Shown in pieces: positions 43,316-52,903 of a stretch of 64,000 nucleotides of DNA. Under the pieces are notes generated by a model, which saw only the letters and a program-made list of their open reading frames with translations, was not told the origin of the DNA and did not search any database. The position numbers and the translations under genes are program-made. Position 1 is the first letter of the stretch. The number at the start of each line of letters is the position of its first letter. The stretch is from Brevundimonas sp. EYE_349 (lineage in GTDB: Bacteria; Pseudomonadota; Alphaproteobacteria; Caulobacterales; Caulobacteraceae): NCBI RefSeq assembly GCF_023147505.1, contig NZ_JAHXPB010000005.1:124001-188000 (forward strand). Direction: 5' to 3'.

Positions 43316-44854
43316 TTATTTCTTGGGAGGGAAGCCCGGAAGACCCGGCAGGCCCCCCGGAAGTTGTCCGCCGCCCAGACCCGCGAGGCGGTCCTGGATG
43401 GCTTTCAGATCGTCGGCGGAGGGTTCGGCCATCTTGCCGCCGCCCAGCGCCTTGAGGCGGGCCATGTCGGGACCGCCGCCCATGCCGGGCAGTCCGCCGC
43501 CGCCGCCGAGGCCGCTCAGCATGGCGGCCATCTGCTGCATCTTCTTGGGTCCGCCGCGCGCCATCGACTTGACCACATCGGCCATCTGGCGGTGCTGTTT
43601 CAGAACCCGGTTCACGTCCTGCACATCGACCCCGGCGCCGGCGGCGATGCGCTTCTTGCGCGATGCATTCAGCAGGTCGGGCTTCTTGCGCTCGGCCTTG
43701 GTCATCGAGGAGATGATGGCTTCCTGACGCAGGATCATGCGGTCGTCGATGCCGCTGTCGGCCATCTGGTTCTTCATCTTGGCCACGCCGGGCAGCATGC
43801 CCATGATGCCCTGAAGCCCGCCCATCCGCTTCATCTGCTGAAGCTGGCCGGCCAGGTCGTCCAGATCGAACTGACCCTTGGCCAGTTTGCGGGCCATCTT
43901 CTCGGCCTTGGCCTGGTCCAGATCCTGGCTGGCCTTTTCGACCAGGGCGACGATGTCGCCCTGGCCCAGGATGCGGCCGGCGACGCGACGGGCGTCGAAG
44001 ACGTCCAGCGCATCGACCTTTTCGCCGGCGCCCAGATATTTGATCGGCAGGCCGGTGACGGCGCGCATCGACAGCATGGCGCCGCCGCGACCGTCGCCGT
44101 CGGCGCGGGTCAGGACCAGGCCGGTCAGGGGCAGGCGCTCGTGGAAGGCCTTGGCGGTGCGAACCGCGTCCTGACCCGTCAGGCTGTCGGCGACCAGCAG
44201 GGTCTCGACGGGTTTGGCGATGTCGGCGACCTCGGCCACCTCGTTCATCAGCCCTTCGTCCAGGGTGATGCGGCCGGCGGTGTCCAGGATGAGGACGTCG
44301 AAGCCCTGGAGCTTGGCGGATTGCAGCGCCCGGCGCGTGATCTGGACCGCGCTCTCGCCCGCCACGATGGGCAGGGTCGCGACCTCGATCTGCTTGCCCA
44401 GGGTGGCCAGCTGCTCCATCGCGGCCGGACGGCGCGTATCGAGGGAGGCCAGCATGACCTTCTTGCGATCGAATTTGGTCAGACGCAGCGCCAGCTTGGC
44501 GGAAGTCGTCGTCTTGCCCGACCCCTGCAGACCGGCCATCAGAACGACGGCGGGCGGGTTGGCGTTGGTGTTCAGCGGGACCGGCTCTTCGCCGCCGAGC
44601 ATCTCGATCAGGCCGTCATAGACGATCTTGACCACCTGATCGGCCGGCTTGACCGAACGGATGACTTCTTCGCCGGTCGCGCGTTCGGTGGCGAAGGCGA
44701 TGAATTCCTTGACGACCGGCAGGGCGACGTCGGCCTCCAGCAGGGCCACGCGCACTTCGCGCATCGCCTCGGCGACGTCCTTTTCGGACAGGGCGCCGCG
44801 CCCGGTGATCCGGTCGAATACGCCTGTCAGCCGCTCGTTCAGAGCCTCGAACAT
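43316..44854 (-). CDS. ffh: Signal recognition particle protein Ffh
   Basis: A 512-residue SRP54 GTPase: P-loop GLQGSGKTTT (108-117), DTRRPAAMEQL, DTAGRITLDE, TRADGDGRGG and GAGEKVDALDVF, then the Met-rich M domain that binds SRP RNA and signal peptides. The tail is Gly/Pro-rich. It heads ffh-rpsP-rimM; its receptor ftsY is at 23131. Confidence 0.97.
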   Translation of the reverse strand: MFEALNERLTGVFDRITGRGALSEKDVAEAMREVRVALLEADVALPVVKEFIAFATERATGEEVIRSVKPADQVVKIVYDGLIEMLGGEEPVPLNTNANPPAVVLMAGLQGSGKTTTSAKLALRLTKFDRKKVMLASLDTRRPAAMEQLATLGKQIEVATLPIVAGESAVQITRRALQSAKLQGFDVLILDTAGRITLDEGLMNEVAEVADIAKPVETLLVADSLTGQDAVRTAKAFHERLPLTGLVLTRADGDGRGGAMLSMRAVTGLPIKYLGAGEKVDALDVFDARRVAGRILGQGDIVALVEKASQDLDQAKAEKMARKLAKGQFDLDDLAGQLQQMKRMGGLQGIMGMLPGVAKMKNQMADSGIDDRMILRQEAIISSMTKAERKKPDLLNASRKKRIAAGAGVDVQDVNRVLKQHRQMADVVKSMARGGPKKMQQMAAMLSGLGGGGGLPGMGGGPDMARLKALGGGKMAEPSADDLKAIQDRLAGLGGGQLPGGLPGLPGFPPKK

Positions 44855-45170
44855 TCACTACCTCATGGCGACGGGTGAAACGGCTCCATACGACAACGGC
44901 CCCCGGCGACGATCACGTCGGCGGAGGGTTCTCGCCCACCTCGTTCTCTCCTTGGAGAGCTGTCGTGTGGGTGGAGACGCGAGGTTCACTTGCGTCGGAA
45001 GCGGCGGCTTATGAAGGAAAACCGGCCGCAAGGCAACCGCAGCGAGTCAATCGCGCTATAAGCCTGACCTTCAGTAAGACATTTAGCGGATTGTCATCAT
45101 CGTGCTAAGAGCCGCGCCCTTTATAGGGGCGGCGTTGTCGCCAGGGTTTTTGACTTCGGGAGAAGCACGA
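44855..45170. other. 316-bp intergenic region between ffh and carboxyspermidine dehydrogenase
   Basis: No convincing gene. It contains the promoters of two divergent genes. A hairpin CTCTCC/GGAGAG at 44946-44959 sits within a larger pairing of CCCACC and GGGTGG, and could be a structured ffh leader on either strand. A second small hairpin with a T run lies at about 45129-45151. I found no match to SRP RNA or a known riboswitch. Confidence 0.4.
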
Positions 45171-46376
45171 ATGAGCAAGGTGCTGGTTATCGGCGCGGGC
45201 GGCGTCAGTTCGGTGGCCGTCCACAAGATGGCGATGAATACGAACATCTTCTCGCATATCACCCTGGCCAGCCGCACCAAGTCCAAGTGCGACGCCATAG
45301 CGGAATCGGTGAAGTCGCGCTTTGGCGTGGCCATCGACACCGCCGCCATCGACGCCGACGACGTGGCGGCGACCACGGCCCTGATCCAGAAGGTGCAGCC
45401 CGAACTGGTCGTGAACCTGGCCCTGCCCTATCAGGACCTGTCGATCATGGACGCCTGTCTGGCGGCGGGCGTGAACTATCTGGACACCGCCAACTACGAG
45501 CCGCGCGACGAGGCCAAGTTCGAATACAAGTGGCAGTGGGCCTATCAGGACCGGTTCAAGGACGCGGGCCTGATGGCGCTGCTGGGTTCGGGCTTCGACC
45601 CCGGCGTGACCTCGGTCTTCACCACCTACGTCAAGAAGCACCTGCTGGATTCCATCGAGATGCTGGACATCCTGGACTGCAACGGCGGCGACACGGGCCT
45701 GCCCTTCGCGACCAACTTCAACCCCGAGATCAACCTGCGCGAAGTGACGGCGAACTCGCGTCACTGGGAGAACGGCCAGTGGGTCGAAGGCCCGGCGCTG
45801 AGCCACAAGCAGGTCTTCGACTTCGAAGGCGTGGGCGAGAAGAATATGTACCTCATGTACCATGAGGAGCTGGAATCGCTGGCGAAATTCTATCCCGAGA
45901 TCAAGCGCATCCGCTTCTGGATGACGTTCGGCGACAGCTATCTGAAACACCTTGAAGTGCTGGAAAACATCGGCATGACCTCGATCGAGCCGATGCAGTT
46001 CCAGGGCCGCGAGATCATTCCGATCGAGTTCCTGAAGGCCCTGCTGCCCGAGCCCGCCTCGCTGGGTCCGATCACCAAGGGCAAGACCAACATCGGCGTC
46101 ATCGCCACCGGCCTGAAGGACGGGGTCAAGAAGACGGTCTACATCAACAACATCTGCGACCACGAAGAGGCCTATGCCGAGACCGGCAACCAGGCGGTCA
46201 GCTACACCACCGGCGTCCCCGCCATGATCGGCGCGGCCCTGATGGTGACCGGCCAGTGGAAGGGCGACGGCGTGTTCAACATGGAACAGCTGGACCCCGA
46301 TCCCTTCATGGACATGCTGAACCAGCACGGCCTGCCGTGGAAGGTGCAGGACCTGGACGCCCCCCTGGACTTCTGA
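45171..46376 (+). CDS. Carboxy(nor)spermidine dehydrogenase, saccharopine dehydrogenase family
   Basis: A 401-residue NAD(P)-dependent enzyme that condenses aspartate semialdehyde with putrescine (or diaminopropane) to carboxyspermidine. Rossmann motif VIGAGGVSSVAVHK starts at residue 6; YLDTANYEP, GSGFDPGVTSVF and DCNGGDTGLPFATNFNPEIN are family signatures. A stop-to-start gap of 13 bp leads to the decarboxylase, forming the two-gene alternative spermidine pathway. Confidence 0.93.
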   Translation: MSKVLVIGAGGVSSVAVHKMAMNTNIFSHITLASRTKSKCDAIAESVKSRFGVAIDTAAIDADDVAATTALIQKVQPELVVNLALPYQDLSIMDACLAAGVNYLDTANYEPRDEAKFEYKWQWAYQDRFKDAGLMALLGSGFDPGVTSVFTTYVKKHLLDSIEMLDILDCNGGDTGLPFATNFNPEINLREVTANSRHWENGQWVEGPALSHKQVFDFEGVGEKNMYLMYHEELESLAKFYPEIKRIRFWMTFGDSYLKHLEVLENIGMTSIEPMQFQGREIIPIEFLKALLPEPASLGPITKGKTNIGVIATGLKDGVKKTVYINNICDHEEAYAETGNQAVSYTTGVPAMIGAALMVTGQWKGDGVFNMEQLDPDPFMDMLNQHGLPWKVQDLDAPLDF

Positions 46377-46389
46377 TCGGACCGATTGA

Positions 46390-47562
46390 ATGCAGACCCA
46401 GGCCGGCGATCCGGGCGCCTTTGCGCATTTCGACCTGAACCGCGTCGCCTCGCCCGCCTTCGTGGTGGACGAGGCGGCCGTCCGCCGCAATCTGTCCGTG
46501 CTGAAGGGCGTGCGTGACGGAGCGGAGGCGCGCGTGCTTCTGGCGCTGAAGGCGTTTTCGATGTGGTCGCTGGCCGATGTGGTTGGCGAATACCTCGACG
46601 GGGTCTGCGCCTCGGGCCTGTGGGAGGCGCGGCTGGCGCGCGAGTTCTACAAGGGCGAGCTGACAACCTATTCGCCGGCCTATACGGCGCAGGACCTGCC
46701 CGAGATCCTGCGTCTGTCGGACCACGTCATCTTCAACAACCCGGCCCAGATCGCCCGCTTCGACGATCTGATCGCTGGGGCGCGGGCCGAAGGGCAAGTG
46801 TTCGAGATCGGCCTGCGGCTGAACCCCGAACATTCCGAAGGCGAGGTCGCCAAATACGACCCGGCCCAGCCCTGCTCGCGCCTGGGTTTTCCGGTGTCGC
46901 AACTGAAGCCCGAACATCTGGATGGGGTGGACGGGCTGCATATCCACGCCCTGTGCGAACAGGACTTTCAGCCGCTGTCGCGCATCTGGGCGGCGGTGGA
47001 GCCGAAACTGGCCCCTCTGCTGGGAGGGATCAAATGGCTGAACCTTGGCGGGGGGCACCACATCACCCGCGCCGACTATCAGACCGACGATCTGATCGCC
47101 TTCGTACGCGATCTGCAGGCCAGGCACGGGGTTCAGGTCTATCTGGAGCCGGGCGAGGCCGTGGCGCTGGACGCCGGCATCCTGATCGGGGAAGTGCTGG
47201 ACGTGTTCGACAACGGCATGCCCATCGGCATCACCGACATCTCCGCCACCTGCCATATGCCCGATGTGATCGAGGCGCCCTATCGCCCCGCGCTGCTGAA
47301 CGAACCCGAACACGGCGTAACGGTGCGGCTGGGCGGGCCGTCGTGTTTAGCCGGCGACATCATCGGCGACTACGTCTTCGCCGAACGGCCGACGCCCGGA
47401 ACACGGATCGCGTTTTTGGACCAAGCCCACTATTCGATGGTGAAGACCAACACCTTCAACGGCGTGCCGCTGCCGTCCATCGTGCTGTGGAACTCCCAGA
47501 CGGATGCGCTGAGGACGGTGCGCGACTTCGACTATTCGGCCTTCCGCGACCGACTGTCGTAG
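46390..47562 (+). CDS. nspC: Carboxy(nor)spermidine decarboxylase
   Basis: A 390-residue PLP-dependent decarboxylase of the alanine racemase fold. PLP lysine is Lys54 in LALKAFSMW; HIHALCEQD, NLGGGHHIT, LEPGEAVALDAG and GPSCLAGDI are intact. It converts carboxyspermidine to spermidine, the last step after the dehydrogenase gene upstream. Confidence 0.95.
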   Translation: MQTQAGDPGAFAHFDLNRVASPAFVVDEAAVRRNLSVLKGVRDGAEARVLLALKAFSMWSLADVVGEYLDGVCASGLWEARLAREFYKGELTTYSPAYTAQDLPEILRLSDHVIFNNPAQIARFDDLIAGARAEGQVFEIGLRLNPEHSEGEVAKYDPAQPCSRLGFPVSQLKPEHLDGVDGLHIHALCEQDFQPLSRIWAAVEPKLAPLLGGIKWLNLGGGHHITRADYQTDDLIAFVRDLQARHGVQVYLEPGEAVALDAGILIGEVLDVFDNGMPIGITDISATCHMPDVIEAPYRPALLNEPEHGVTVRLGGPSCLAGDIIGDYVFAERPTPGTRIAFLDQAHYSMVKTNTFNGVPLPSIVLWNSQTDALRTVRDFDYSAFRDRLS

Positions 47563-47568
47563 GCGCAA

Positions 47569-47597
47569 TAAAAAGGGCGGCTGGCGCCGCCCTTTCC
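47569..47597. terminator. Terminator between convergent nspC and ctpA
   Basis: A 10-bp stem AAAGGGCGGC / GCCGCCCTTT with TGGC loop. The T tract is best on the minus strand (five T), so it mainly ends ctpA transcripts. Confidence 0.85.
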
Positions 47598-47601
47598 CGA
47601 C

Positions 47602-48978
47602 CTATTCTTCCTTGGGTTCGTCCGCCGCCGGGGCGGCGTCGGGCTTGGGCGTGGAGCCCGGTTCGGTGACGACGACGCCTTCGGGCGCGGCAGGCAGTTT
47701 CGACAGGTCGCCGCCGACGCGCAGAACGTCCAGCGCCCGCTGAAGCTGATAGTCCTTTTCCTTGTCGAACTTGTCGCCCGGGGCTTCGCGCGGGGTGTGC
47801 GGACCCTTGCGCTCGGCGCCGATGGAGGCGTCCAGCGCCGTGGCGTAGGCGGCCTCGGAATAGATGAAGCTGGAGCGTGAGACGATGCGGGCCTCGGCCT
47901 CGGACCGGGCGACCTCCAGATCCGGCTCGATGCCGATCTTCTGGATCGACGCGCCGGAGGGGGTGTAGTAGCGCGCGGTCGTGATCGACAGGGCGCCGTC
48001 CTGGCCCTGGCGCAGCGGGATCACGGTCTGGACCGAACCTTTGCCGAAGCTGGTCAGGCCGACGATGGTCGCGCGCTGATGATCCTTCAGGGCGCCGGCG
48101 ACGATTTCCGACGCCGAGGCCGAGCCGTAGTTGACCAGAACGACCAGCGGCAGACCGCCGGTGATGTCGCCGGGCTTGGCGGAATAGCGCTGGATCTGTT
48201 CGGGCTTCCTGCCGCGCTGACTGACGATCTCGCCGCGTTCCAGGAAGGCGTCGGACACGTCGATGGCGGCGTTCAGCAGGCCGCCGCCGTTGTTGCGCAG
48301 GTCCAGGACATAGCCCTTCACGCCCGGCTTCTCGGCCTTGATCTTGGCGATGGCCTCGTTCAACTCGCGGCCGGTGTTCTCGTTGAAGGTCGAGACGCGC
48401 AGATAGCCGAAGTCGCCTTCGACCCGGCCCGTGACCGACTGGACCTTGATGACCTCGCGGGTCAGGACGACCTCCAGCGGATCGGACCCGTCGCGCAGGA
48501 AGGTCACCTTGACGCTGGTGCCCACGGCGCCGCGCAGTTTCTCGGACACCTGACTGACCGTCAGGCCCGCCGCGTTCTGACCCTCGATGGAGGAGATGAC
48601 GTCGCCCGCCTGGACCCCGGCCTTGGCGGCGGGGCTGTCGTCCATCGGCGAGATGACCTTCACCATGCCGCCGTCGGCGCTGATGGTCAGACCGACGCCC
48701 GAATACTGACCCTCGGTCCGCTCGCGCAGTTCGCTGTAGTTGGACGGCGGCAGATAGTTGGAATGGGGGTCCAGCGCGGTCATCATGCCCGCCAGCGCCG
48801 CCTCGATCAGCTTCTTGTTGTCGACCGGGACGACATAGGCCTGCTCCACGATCCCGACCACGTCGCCGAACAGCTCCAGCATGCGGAAGGTTTCGTTGCG
48901 GGGCGTCTGGCTTGAGACAGCAGCGGCGGAGCCGCCGAGCACCAGTGCGGCGCAGCCGACGAGGAGCAGTTTACGCAT
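47602..48978 (-). CDS. ctpA: Carboxy-terminal processing protease CtpA (S41)
   Basis: A 458-residue exported protease: signal anchor 1-22, PDZ domain (about 90-175) and catalytic domain with Ser288 in YGSASASEI and Lys313 in SFGKGSVQ. The C-terminal tail is Pro/Ala-rich. ATG 48978 begins the signal peptide; an upstream frame from 49005 adds no signal-like sequence. It trims periplasmic envelope proteins and follows envC in a conserved operon. Confidence 0.95.
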   Translation of the reverse strand: MRKLLLVGCAALVLGGSAAAVSSQTPRNETFRMLELFGDVVGIVEQAYVVPVDNKKLIEAALAGMMTALDPHSNYLPPSNYSELRERTEGQYSGVGLTISADGGMVKVISPMDDSPAAKAGVQAGDVISSIEGQNAAGLTVSQVSEKLRGAVGTSVKVTFLRDGSDPLEVVLTREVIKVQSVTGRVEGDFGYLRVSTFNENTGRELNEAIAKIKAEKPGVKGYVLDLRNNGGGLLNAAIDVSDAFLERGEIVSQRGRKPEQIQRYSAKPGDITGGLPLVVLVNYGSASASEIVAGALKDHQRATIVGLTSFGKGSVQTVIPLRQGQDGALSITTARYYTPSGASIQKIGIEPDLEVARSEAEARIVSRSSFIYSEAAYATALDASIGAERKGPHTPREAPGDKFDKEKDYQLQRALDVLRVGGDLSKLPAAPEGVVVTEPGSTPKPDAAPAADEPKEE

Positions 48979-49117
48979 TCGGTCTCTTTCGGTCGGGCCG
49001 ATCATTCAAGGCGCCCGTTGGAAGGGTAAGGCCCCGCAGACACGACCAAATCGTGGCGACGCGGCGTCCCGCCGATAAAATCAGCGTCGGAGGATAATGC
49101 AAAGGACTATTGCAGGT

Positions 49118-50197
49118 TCAGCGCAACCACGGCCCCGGATCGATGGGTCGTTCGTCGCGGCGCAGTTCGAAATAGACATCGCCGTCCGGCCCGCTTCGGC
49201 CCAGGGTCTGGCCGTCCGCCACACGCGCGTCGCCGTGGACGTCGACGCTTTCCAGCCCGGCGATCACCGCGCGCCAGCCGGGGCCGAGGTCCAGCACCAC
49301 CACCTGCCCCCAGCCGGTCAGCGGCCCGGCGTAGGCGACCTTGGCGTCGGCGGGCGCCTTGATCGTCGTCCGGTCCGCGCGCCAGCGCCAGCCGGACGTC
49401 CCCGGCCCCCAGGTCTGGGTCGGCGCGCCGCCGACCGGCGGGCTGAGACGGGCGCGGTTGGCGGGCAGGCGCGCCGTGCGCGTCTCGACGGCCTCGGCCT
49501 CCGGCACGGCGCCGCCCAGATCGCGAATGCGGCGCTCCAGAACGTCGGCGGCGCGTTCGGCGGCCCGCGCCTCGGCGTTCAGCACGGCGGTCAGGGCGGT
49601 CTTGCGCGATGTCAGCCCCTCGATCTCGGCCCGACGATCCCCCTGGGCGCTCTCGGTCGTCAGCAGGCGTTCGGACGACAGGACGGCCAGGCGCCGGATG
49701 CGCATGATCTCGGCCTGACGCGCCGCAAGGGCCTGGGCGCGGCGCTCCAGGTCAGGGGTCATGGCCTTGAGCAGGATGGAGGCGCGCACGGTGGCGATGG
49801 CCTTGTCCGCCGGGACCAGAAGCGGCGGGGGAGGGCGGCGGCTCATCATCTGCAGCGCGCTGAGCAGGCGGCTCTGGGCGCCCCGCTCACGCGCCAGGCT
49901 GGAGACCAGTTCGGCCTCGCGTTCGCTGAGTTGCCTAAGACGCGCGCGCTGATCGTCGATCTGGCGGTCGTCGTTGCGGGCGTCGGCGCGCAGGGTGGCC
50001 AGACGGCGCTCCAGCTGGGCCAGTTCGACCTTGGCGGCGTCGGCGTCGGCGCGAAGACGGCGCGCCCGCACCGCCTCGTCGCGATATTCGGCCTGGATGC
50101 GCGACAGTTCGCTTTCCGGCGCCTGCCGTCCCACGGCGGGCGCGGCGCAGACAAAGCCGGTCAGCAGGGCGAGGGAAAGGGGCAGAGCGCGACGCAT
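49118..50197 (-). CDS. envC: EnvC-like murein hydrolase activator
   Basis: A 359-residue secreted protein: signal peptide, long coiled coil (about 25-240) and a C-terminal LytM/M23 fold (IKAPADAKVAYAGPLTGWGQ, VVVLDLGPGWRAVIAGL). The metal ligands HxxxD and HxH of active M23 peptidases are missing, as in EnvC, which activates amidases at the septum. It starts one base after the rlmH stop. Confidence 0.9.
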   Translation of the reverse strand: MRRALPLSLALLTGFVCAAPAVGRQAPESELSRIQAEYRDEAVRARRLRADADAAKVELAQLERRLATLRADARNDDRQIDDQRARLRQLSEREAELVSSLARERGAQSRLLSALQMMSRRPPPPLLVPADKAIATVRASILLKAMTPDLERRAQALAARQAEIMRIRRLAVLSSERLLTTESAQGDRRAEIEGLTSRKTALTAVLNAEARAAERAADVLERRIRDLGGAVPEAEAVETRTARLPANRARLSPPVGGAPTQTWGPGTSGWRWRADRTTIKAPADAKVAYAGPLTGWGQVVVLDLGPGWRAVIAGLESVDVHGDARVADGQTLGRSGPDGDVYFELRRDERPIDPGPWLR

Positions 50198-50198
50198 C

Positions 50199-50663
50199 TC
50201 AGTCGCGATGATACGGCGATCCGGCCAGGATGGTCACGGCCCTATAGAGCTGTTCGGCCAGCATGGCGCGGGCCAGGGCGTGGGGCCAGGTCTGAGGGCC
50301 GAAAGCCAGGGTCGAGGATGCCGCAGCCCGCACGCTGTCGTCCAACCCGTCCGCCCCGCCGATGGCGAAGACCAGACGGCGTTCGCCCTGATCACGCAGC
50401 CTGGCGATATGGTCGGCGAAGGCGCGCGAGGAATAGGTCTTGCCGCGTTCGTCGCAGGCGATCAGGTGCGCGCCCTGGCTGGCGGCCAGGATCAACTCGG
50501 CCTCTGGCGCCTTGCCCGGCTTCCGGGGTTCCAGATCGATCAGTTCCAGGGGCCCCAGGCCCAGCGCGCGTCCCGCAAGGGTGGCGCGCCGGGCGTAGTC
50601 GTCGGCCAGCGTCGCCTCAGGCCCCCGGCCCGGCCGGCCGATGGCGACGATGCCCAGCTTCAT
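50199..50663 (-). CDS. rlmH: 23S rRNA pseudouridine1915 N3-methyltransferase RlmH
   Basis: A 154-residue SPOUT enzyme: AIGGADGL and the terminal YHRD are family hallmarks, with the SAM-binding knot near LACDERG. Part of nadD-rsfS-rlmH-envC-ctpA. Confidence 0.95.
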   Translation of the reverse strand: MKLGIVAIGRPGRGPEATLADDYARRATLAGRALGLGPLELIDLEPRKPGKAPEAELILAASQGAHLIACDERGKTYSSRAFADHIARLRDQGERRLVFAIGGADGLDDSVRAAASSTLAFGPQTWPHALARAMLAEQLYRAVTILAGSPYHRD

Positions 50664-50667
50664 GGTG

Positions 50668-51093
50668 TCAGTCGCGCGCGGTGCGGTGCGCGGAATCGAC
50701 AGCCCAGATCTTCTCGATGTTGTAGAAGGTGCGGACCTCGGGGCGGAACAGGTGGACGATCACGTCGCCGGCGTCGATCAGCACCCAGTCGCAATGCGGC
50801 AGGCCCTCGACCTTGGCCTTGCCCAGACCCTGCTCCTTCAGGGTGCGCAGCAGGTGGTCGGCGATGGCGCCGACGTGACGGTGCGATCGGCCGGACGCCA
50901 CGATCATGGTGTCGGCCATGGCGCTTTTGCCCTTCAGGTCGATCAGGACCAGGTCCTGGGCCTTATCTTCGTCGAGGCGGCTCAGCAGGGCTTCTTCCAG
51001 CGGGGTGGAGCCGACCGGGCGGGGGGCGGACTCGCCAAAAGCCAGGTTGGATTCAGGGCCGTCTTCGGAATGGAGAGGTTCGATAGGGTCCAT
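50668..51093 (-). CDS. rsfS: Ribosome silencing factor RsfS
   Basis: 141 residues from ATG 51093; the frame is open further upstream but without homology. Core: DLVLIDLKGKSAMADTMIVASG, DHLLRTLKEQG, HCDWVLIDAGDVIVHLF and FYNIEKIW. It blocks subunit joining in starved cells by binding uL14. Confidence 0.93.
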   Translation of the reverse strand: MDPIEPLHSEDGPESNLAFGESAPRPVGSTPLEEALLSRLDEDKAQDLVLIDLKGKSAMADTMIVASGRSHRHVGAIADHLLRTLKEQGLGKAKVEGLPHCDWVLIDAGDVIVHLFRPEVRTFYNIEKIWAVDSAHRTARD

Positions 51094-51226
51094 CTCGTGC
51101 GCCGTGTTCGAAACGGCGGCGTCTTGCGTATCGTACGCGGGCGAGGGGGTCAGCGGAGGGCTCCGGGAGCGTTGACTAAAGACGCCCTCTAGCACGGATG
51201 GGCCGAAACGTGAACCGGCGCCGCAA

Positions 51227-51928
51227 TCACGCCCCCGTGGGCGATGCTGTGGGCGATCCCGAGGATGCGCCCGCGCGGCGCGCCCCGGCGCTGCGAATGG
51301 CCGTCGAGGACAGCGGATTCAGCGGCGCGGTAAGATAGGTCCAGGCCGGGGCGACCAGGGTCGGCAACAGGCCCGCCTCGCGCTCGGGAATGCGGAAACC
51401 GGCGAAGCGGGCGGCCGCCGGGGCGGTGCGGCTGTCCAGCAGAGAGCCCGGCCGGGCGATCACCGCGACCGGCATCAGACGCATGATGTCGGTCCATCCG
51501 CGCCAGCGGTGGAAGCTGGCCAGATTGTCCGACCCCATCAGCCAGACGAAATGCACGCCGGAATGCCGCGCGACGAGAAGGCGCAGGGTGTCGACCGTCC
51601 AGGCGGTGCCGGCCCGGCTCTCGAAATCCGAGACGATCATGGACGGGCCGTGGGCGTGGGCGCGGGCCGAGGCCATCCGCTCGCCCAGGGGGGCGCTGTG
51701 GCGGGCGTCCTTCAGCGGGTTCTGAGGCGAGACGAGCCACACCACCCGGTCCAGGCCCAGACGGCGCATGGCGGTTTCCGCCACATGGGCGTGGCCGTCG
51801 TGCGCCGGATTGAACGAGCCGCCGAACAGCCCGACCTTCATGCCCGGCGCCAGGATCAGGCCGTCGCGCAGCGCCCCGGAACGGGGGCCGGCGCCTTTGG
51901 GCGCGGGACCGGCGTGGAAGAAGGACAA
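51227..51928 (-). CDS. nadD: Nicotinate-nucleotide adenylyltransferase NadD
   Basis: A nucleotidyltransferase of NAD synthesis. The signature GLFGGSFNPAHDGH, VSPQNPLK and LSSTAIR are present. Start is uncertain: TTG 51928 (233 residues) or ATG 51841 immediately before GLFGGS (204 residues). It complements nadE in the window and begins the rsfS-rlmH-envC-ctpA cluster. Confidence 0.92.
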   Translation of the reverse strand: MSFFHAGPAPKGAGPRSGALRDGLILAPGMKVGLFGGSFNPAHDGHAHVAETAMRRLGLDRVVWLVSPQNPLKDARHSAPLGERMASARAHAHGPSMIVSDFESRAGTAWTVDTLRLLVARHSGVHFVWLMGSDNLASFHRWRGWTDIMRLMPVAVIARPGSLLDSRTAPAAARFAGFRIPEREAGLLPTLVAPAWTYLTAPLNPLSSTAIRSAGARRAGASSGSPTASPTGA

Positions 51929-52004
51929 ACGGCGTCTCGGGCGGGGAGTTATGCTCAGCGGCGCCCTTATAGCGCGGGACTTTGTTCAGCCTACAGAAAT
52001 CATT

Positions 52005-52901
52005 TCAGACGGCGGCTTCGAACAGGGCGTCGCGCGCGATGTCGGCGTGGGTCATGGGGAACAGATGCCCCCCGCCCCGCACCACGTCGACCTTGACGTT
52101 CGGAAGGCCGCGCGGCGCCGCAGGCAGTTGGGTCAGCGCCCCATGTTCGGCCTTCAGGATATGGACGGGCCCAGCGTAGCGGCGCAGCGCGCGCCAGGGA
52201 TCGTGCGCCTGGGCGGCGTAGTTGGCGGCCTCCCACGCCGGGGCGGCGGCTAGATCGAAGCCGTCCTGGCCTTCCGTCTCGACCAGCCCCTCGGACAGAT
52301 AGTCGGCCAGAACCGCGTCTGGCCAACCCTTGAAGGCGCCGCGCCCTCGATAGGCCGCCATGGCCTGTTCGCGGCTGTCGAACCGGCTGCGACGGCGGCG
52401 CGCAGCCGCCGCGATCGGGATGCGTCCCACGAACCGATGGGCGAAGGGCAGGTTGAAGGCTGCGACCGCCGCGCGTTTCCAGATTACCGGATCGAACAGC
52501 ACCAGGCTGGAGACTCGATCGGGCCTTTCAGCCGCGGCCAGCAAGGAGGCGGTCCCGCCCATTGAATGACCGGCCATCACCACCGGCGGCCCGTCCACCG
52601 CCTCTAGCAGCGCCAGCAGGTCGTCGCGGTGATCGCGCCAGCTGGTCTTGGGTCGGGCGAAGGTCGGCAGGGTCGAGCGGCCGTGGCCGCGCAGGTCCGG
52701 CGCCCAGATGCGCAGCGACGTCGAGAGGGGCGACAAGAGGCTGCGATAGGTGGCGGCGTTGAAGCCGTTGGCATGGCTGAAGATCAGATCGACCGGCCGG
52801 TTCGGATCACCGAAGTCCAGCACCGCCATCTCGCCGGCGCCCCAGCGATTGTCGATGGGCACGGACAGGCGGCGCGGTGGGGACATCAGCGCCGCATCCA
52901 T
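52005..52901 (-). CDS. Alpha/beta-fold hydrolase
   Basis: A 298-residue cytoplasmic hydrolase. Oxyanion region FSHANGFNAATY, nucleophile GHSMGGTAS and catalytic His in RGGGHLFPM are present. Substrate unknown. ATG 52901 lies two bases after the zur stop, so it is cotranscribed with zur; a link with zinc is not evident from its sequence. Confidence 0.88.
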   Translation of the reverse strand: MDAALMSPPRRLSVPIDNRWGAGEMAVLDFGDPNRPVDLIFSHANGFNAATYRSLLSPLSTSLRIWAPDLRGHGRSTLPTFARPKTSWRDHRDDLLALLEAVDGPPVVMAGHSMGGTASLLAAAERPDRVSSLVLFDPVIWKRAAVAAFNLPFAHRFVGRIPIAAAARRRRSRFDSREQAMAAYRGRGAFKGWPDAVLADYLSEGLVETEGQDGFDLAAAPAWEAANYAAQAHDPWRALRRYAGPVHILKAEHGALTQLPAAPRGLPNVKVDVVRGGGHLFPMTHADIARDALFEAAV

Positions 52902-52903
52902 GA

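Noticed and set aside
44855..45170. SRP RNA (ffs) next to ffh
   Set aside because: The conserved GGTCAGG..GGAAGG core is not present on either strand.
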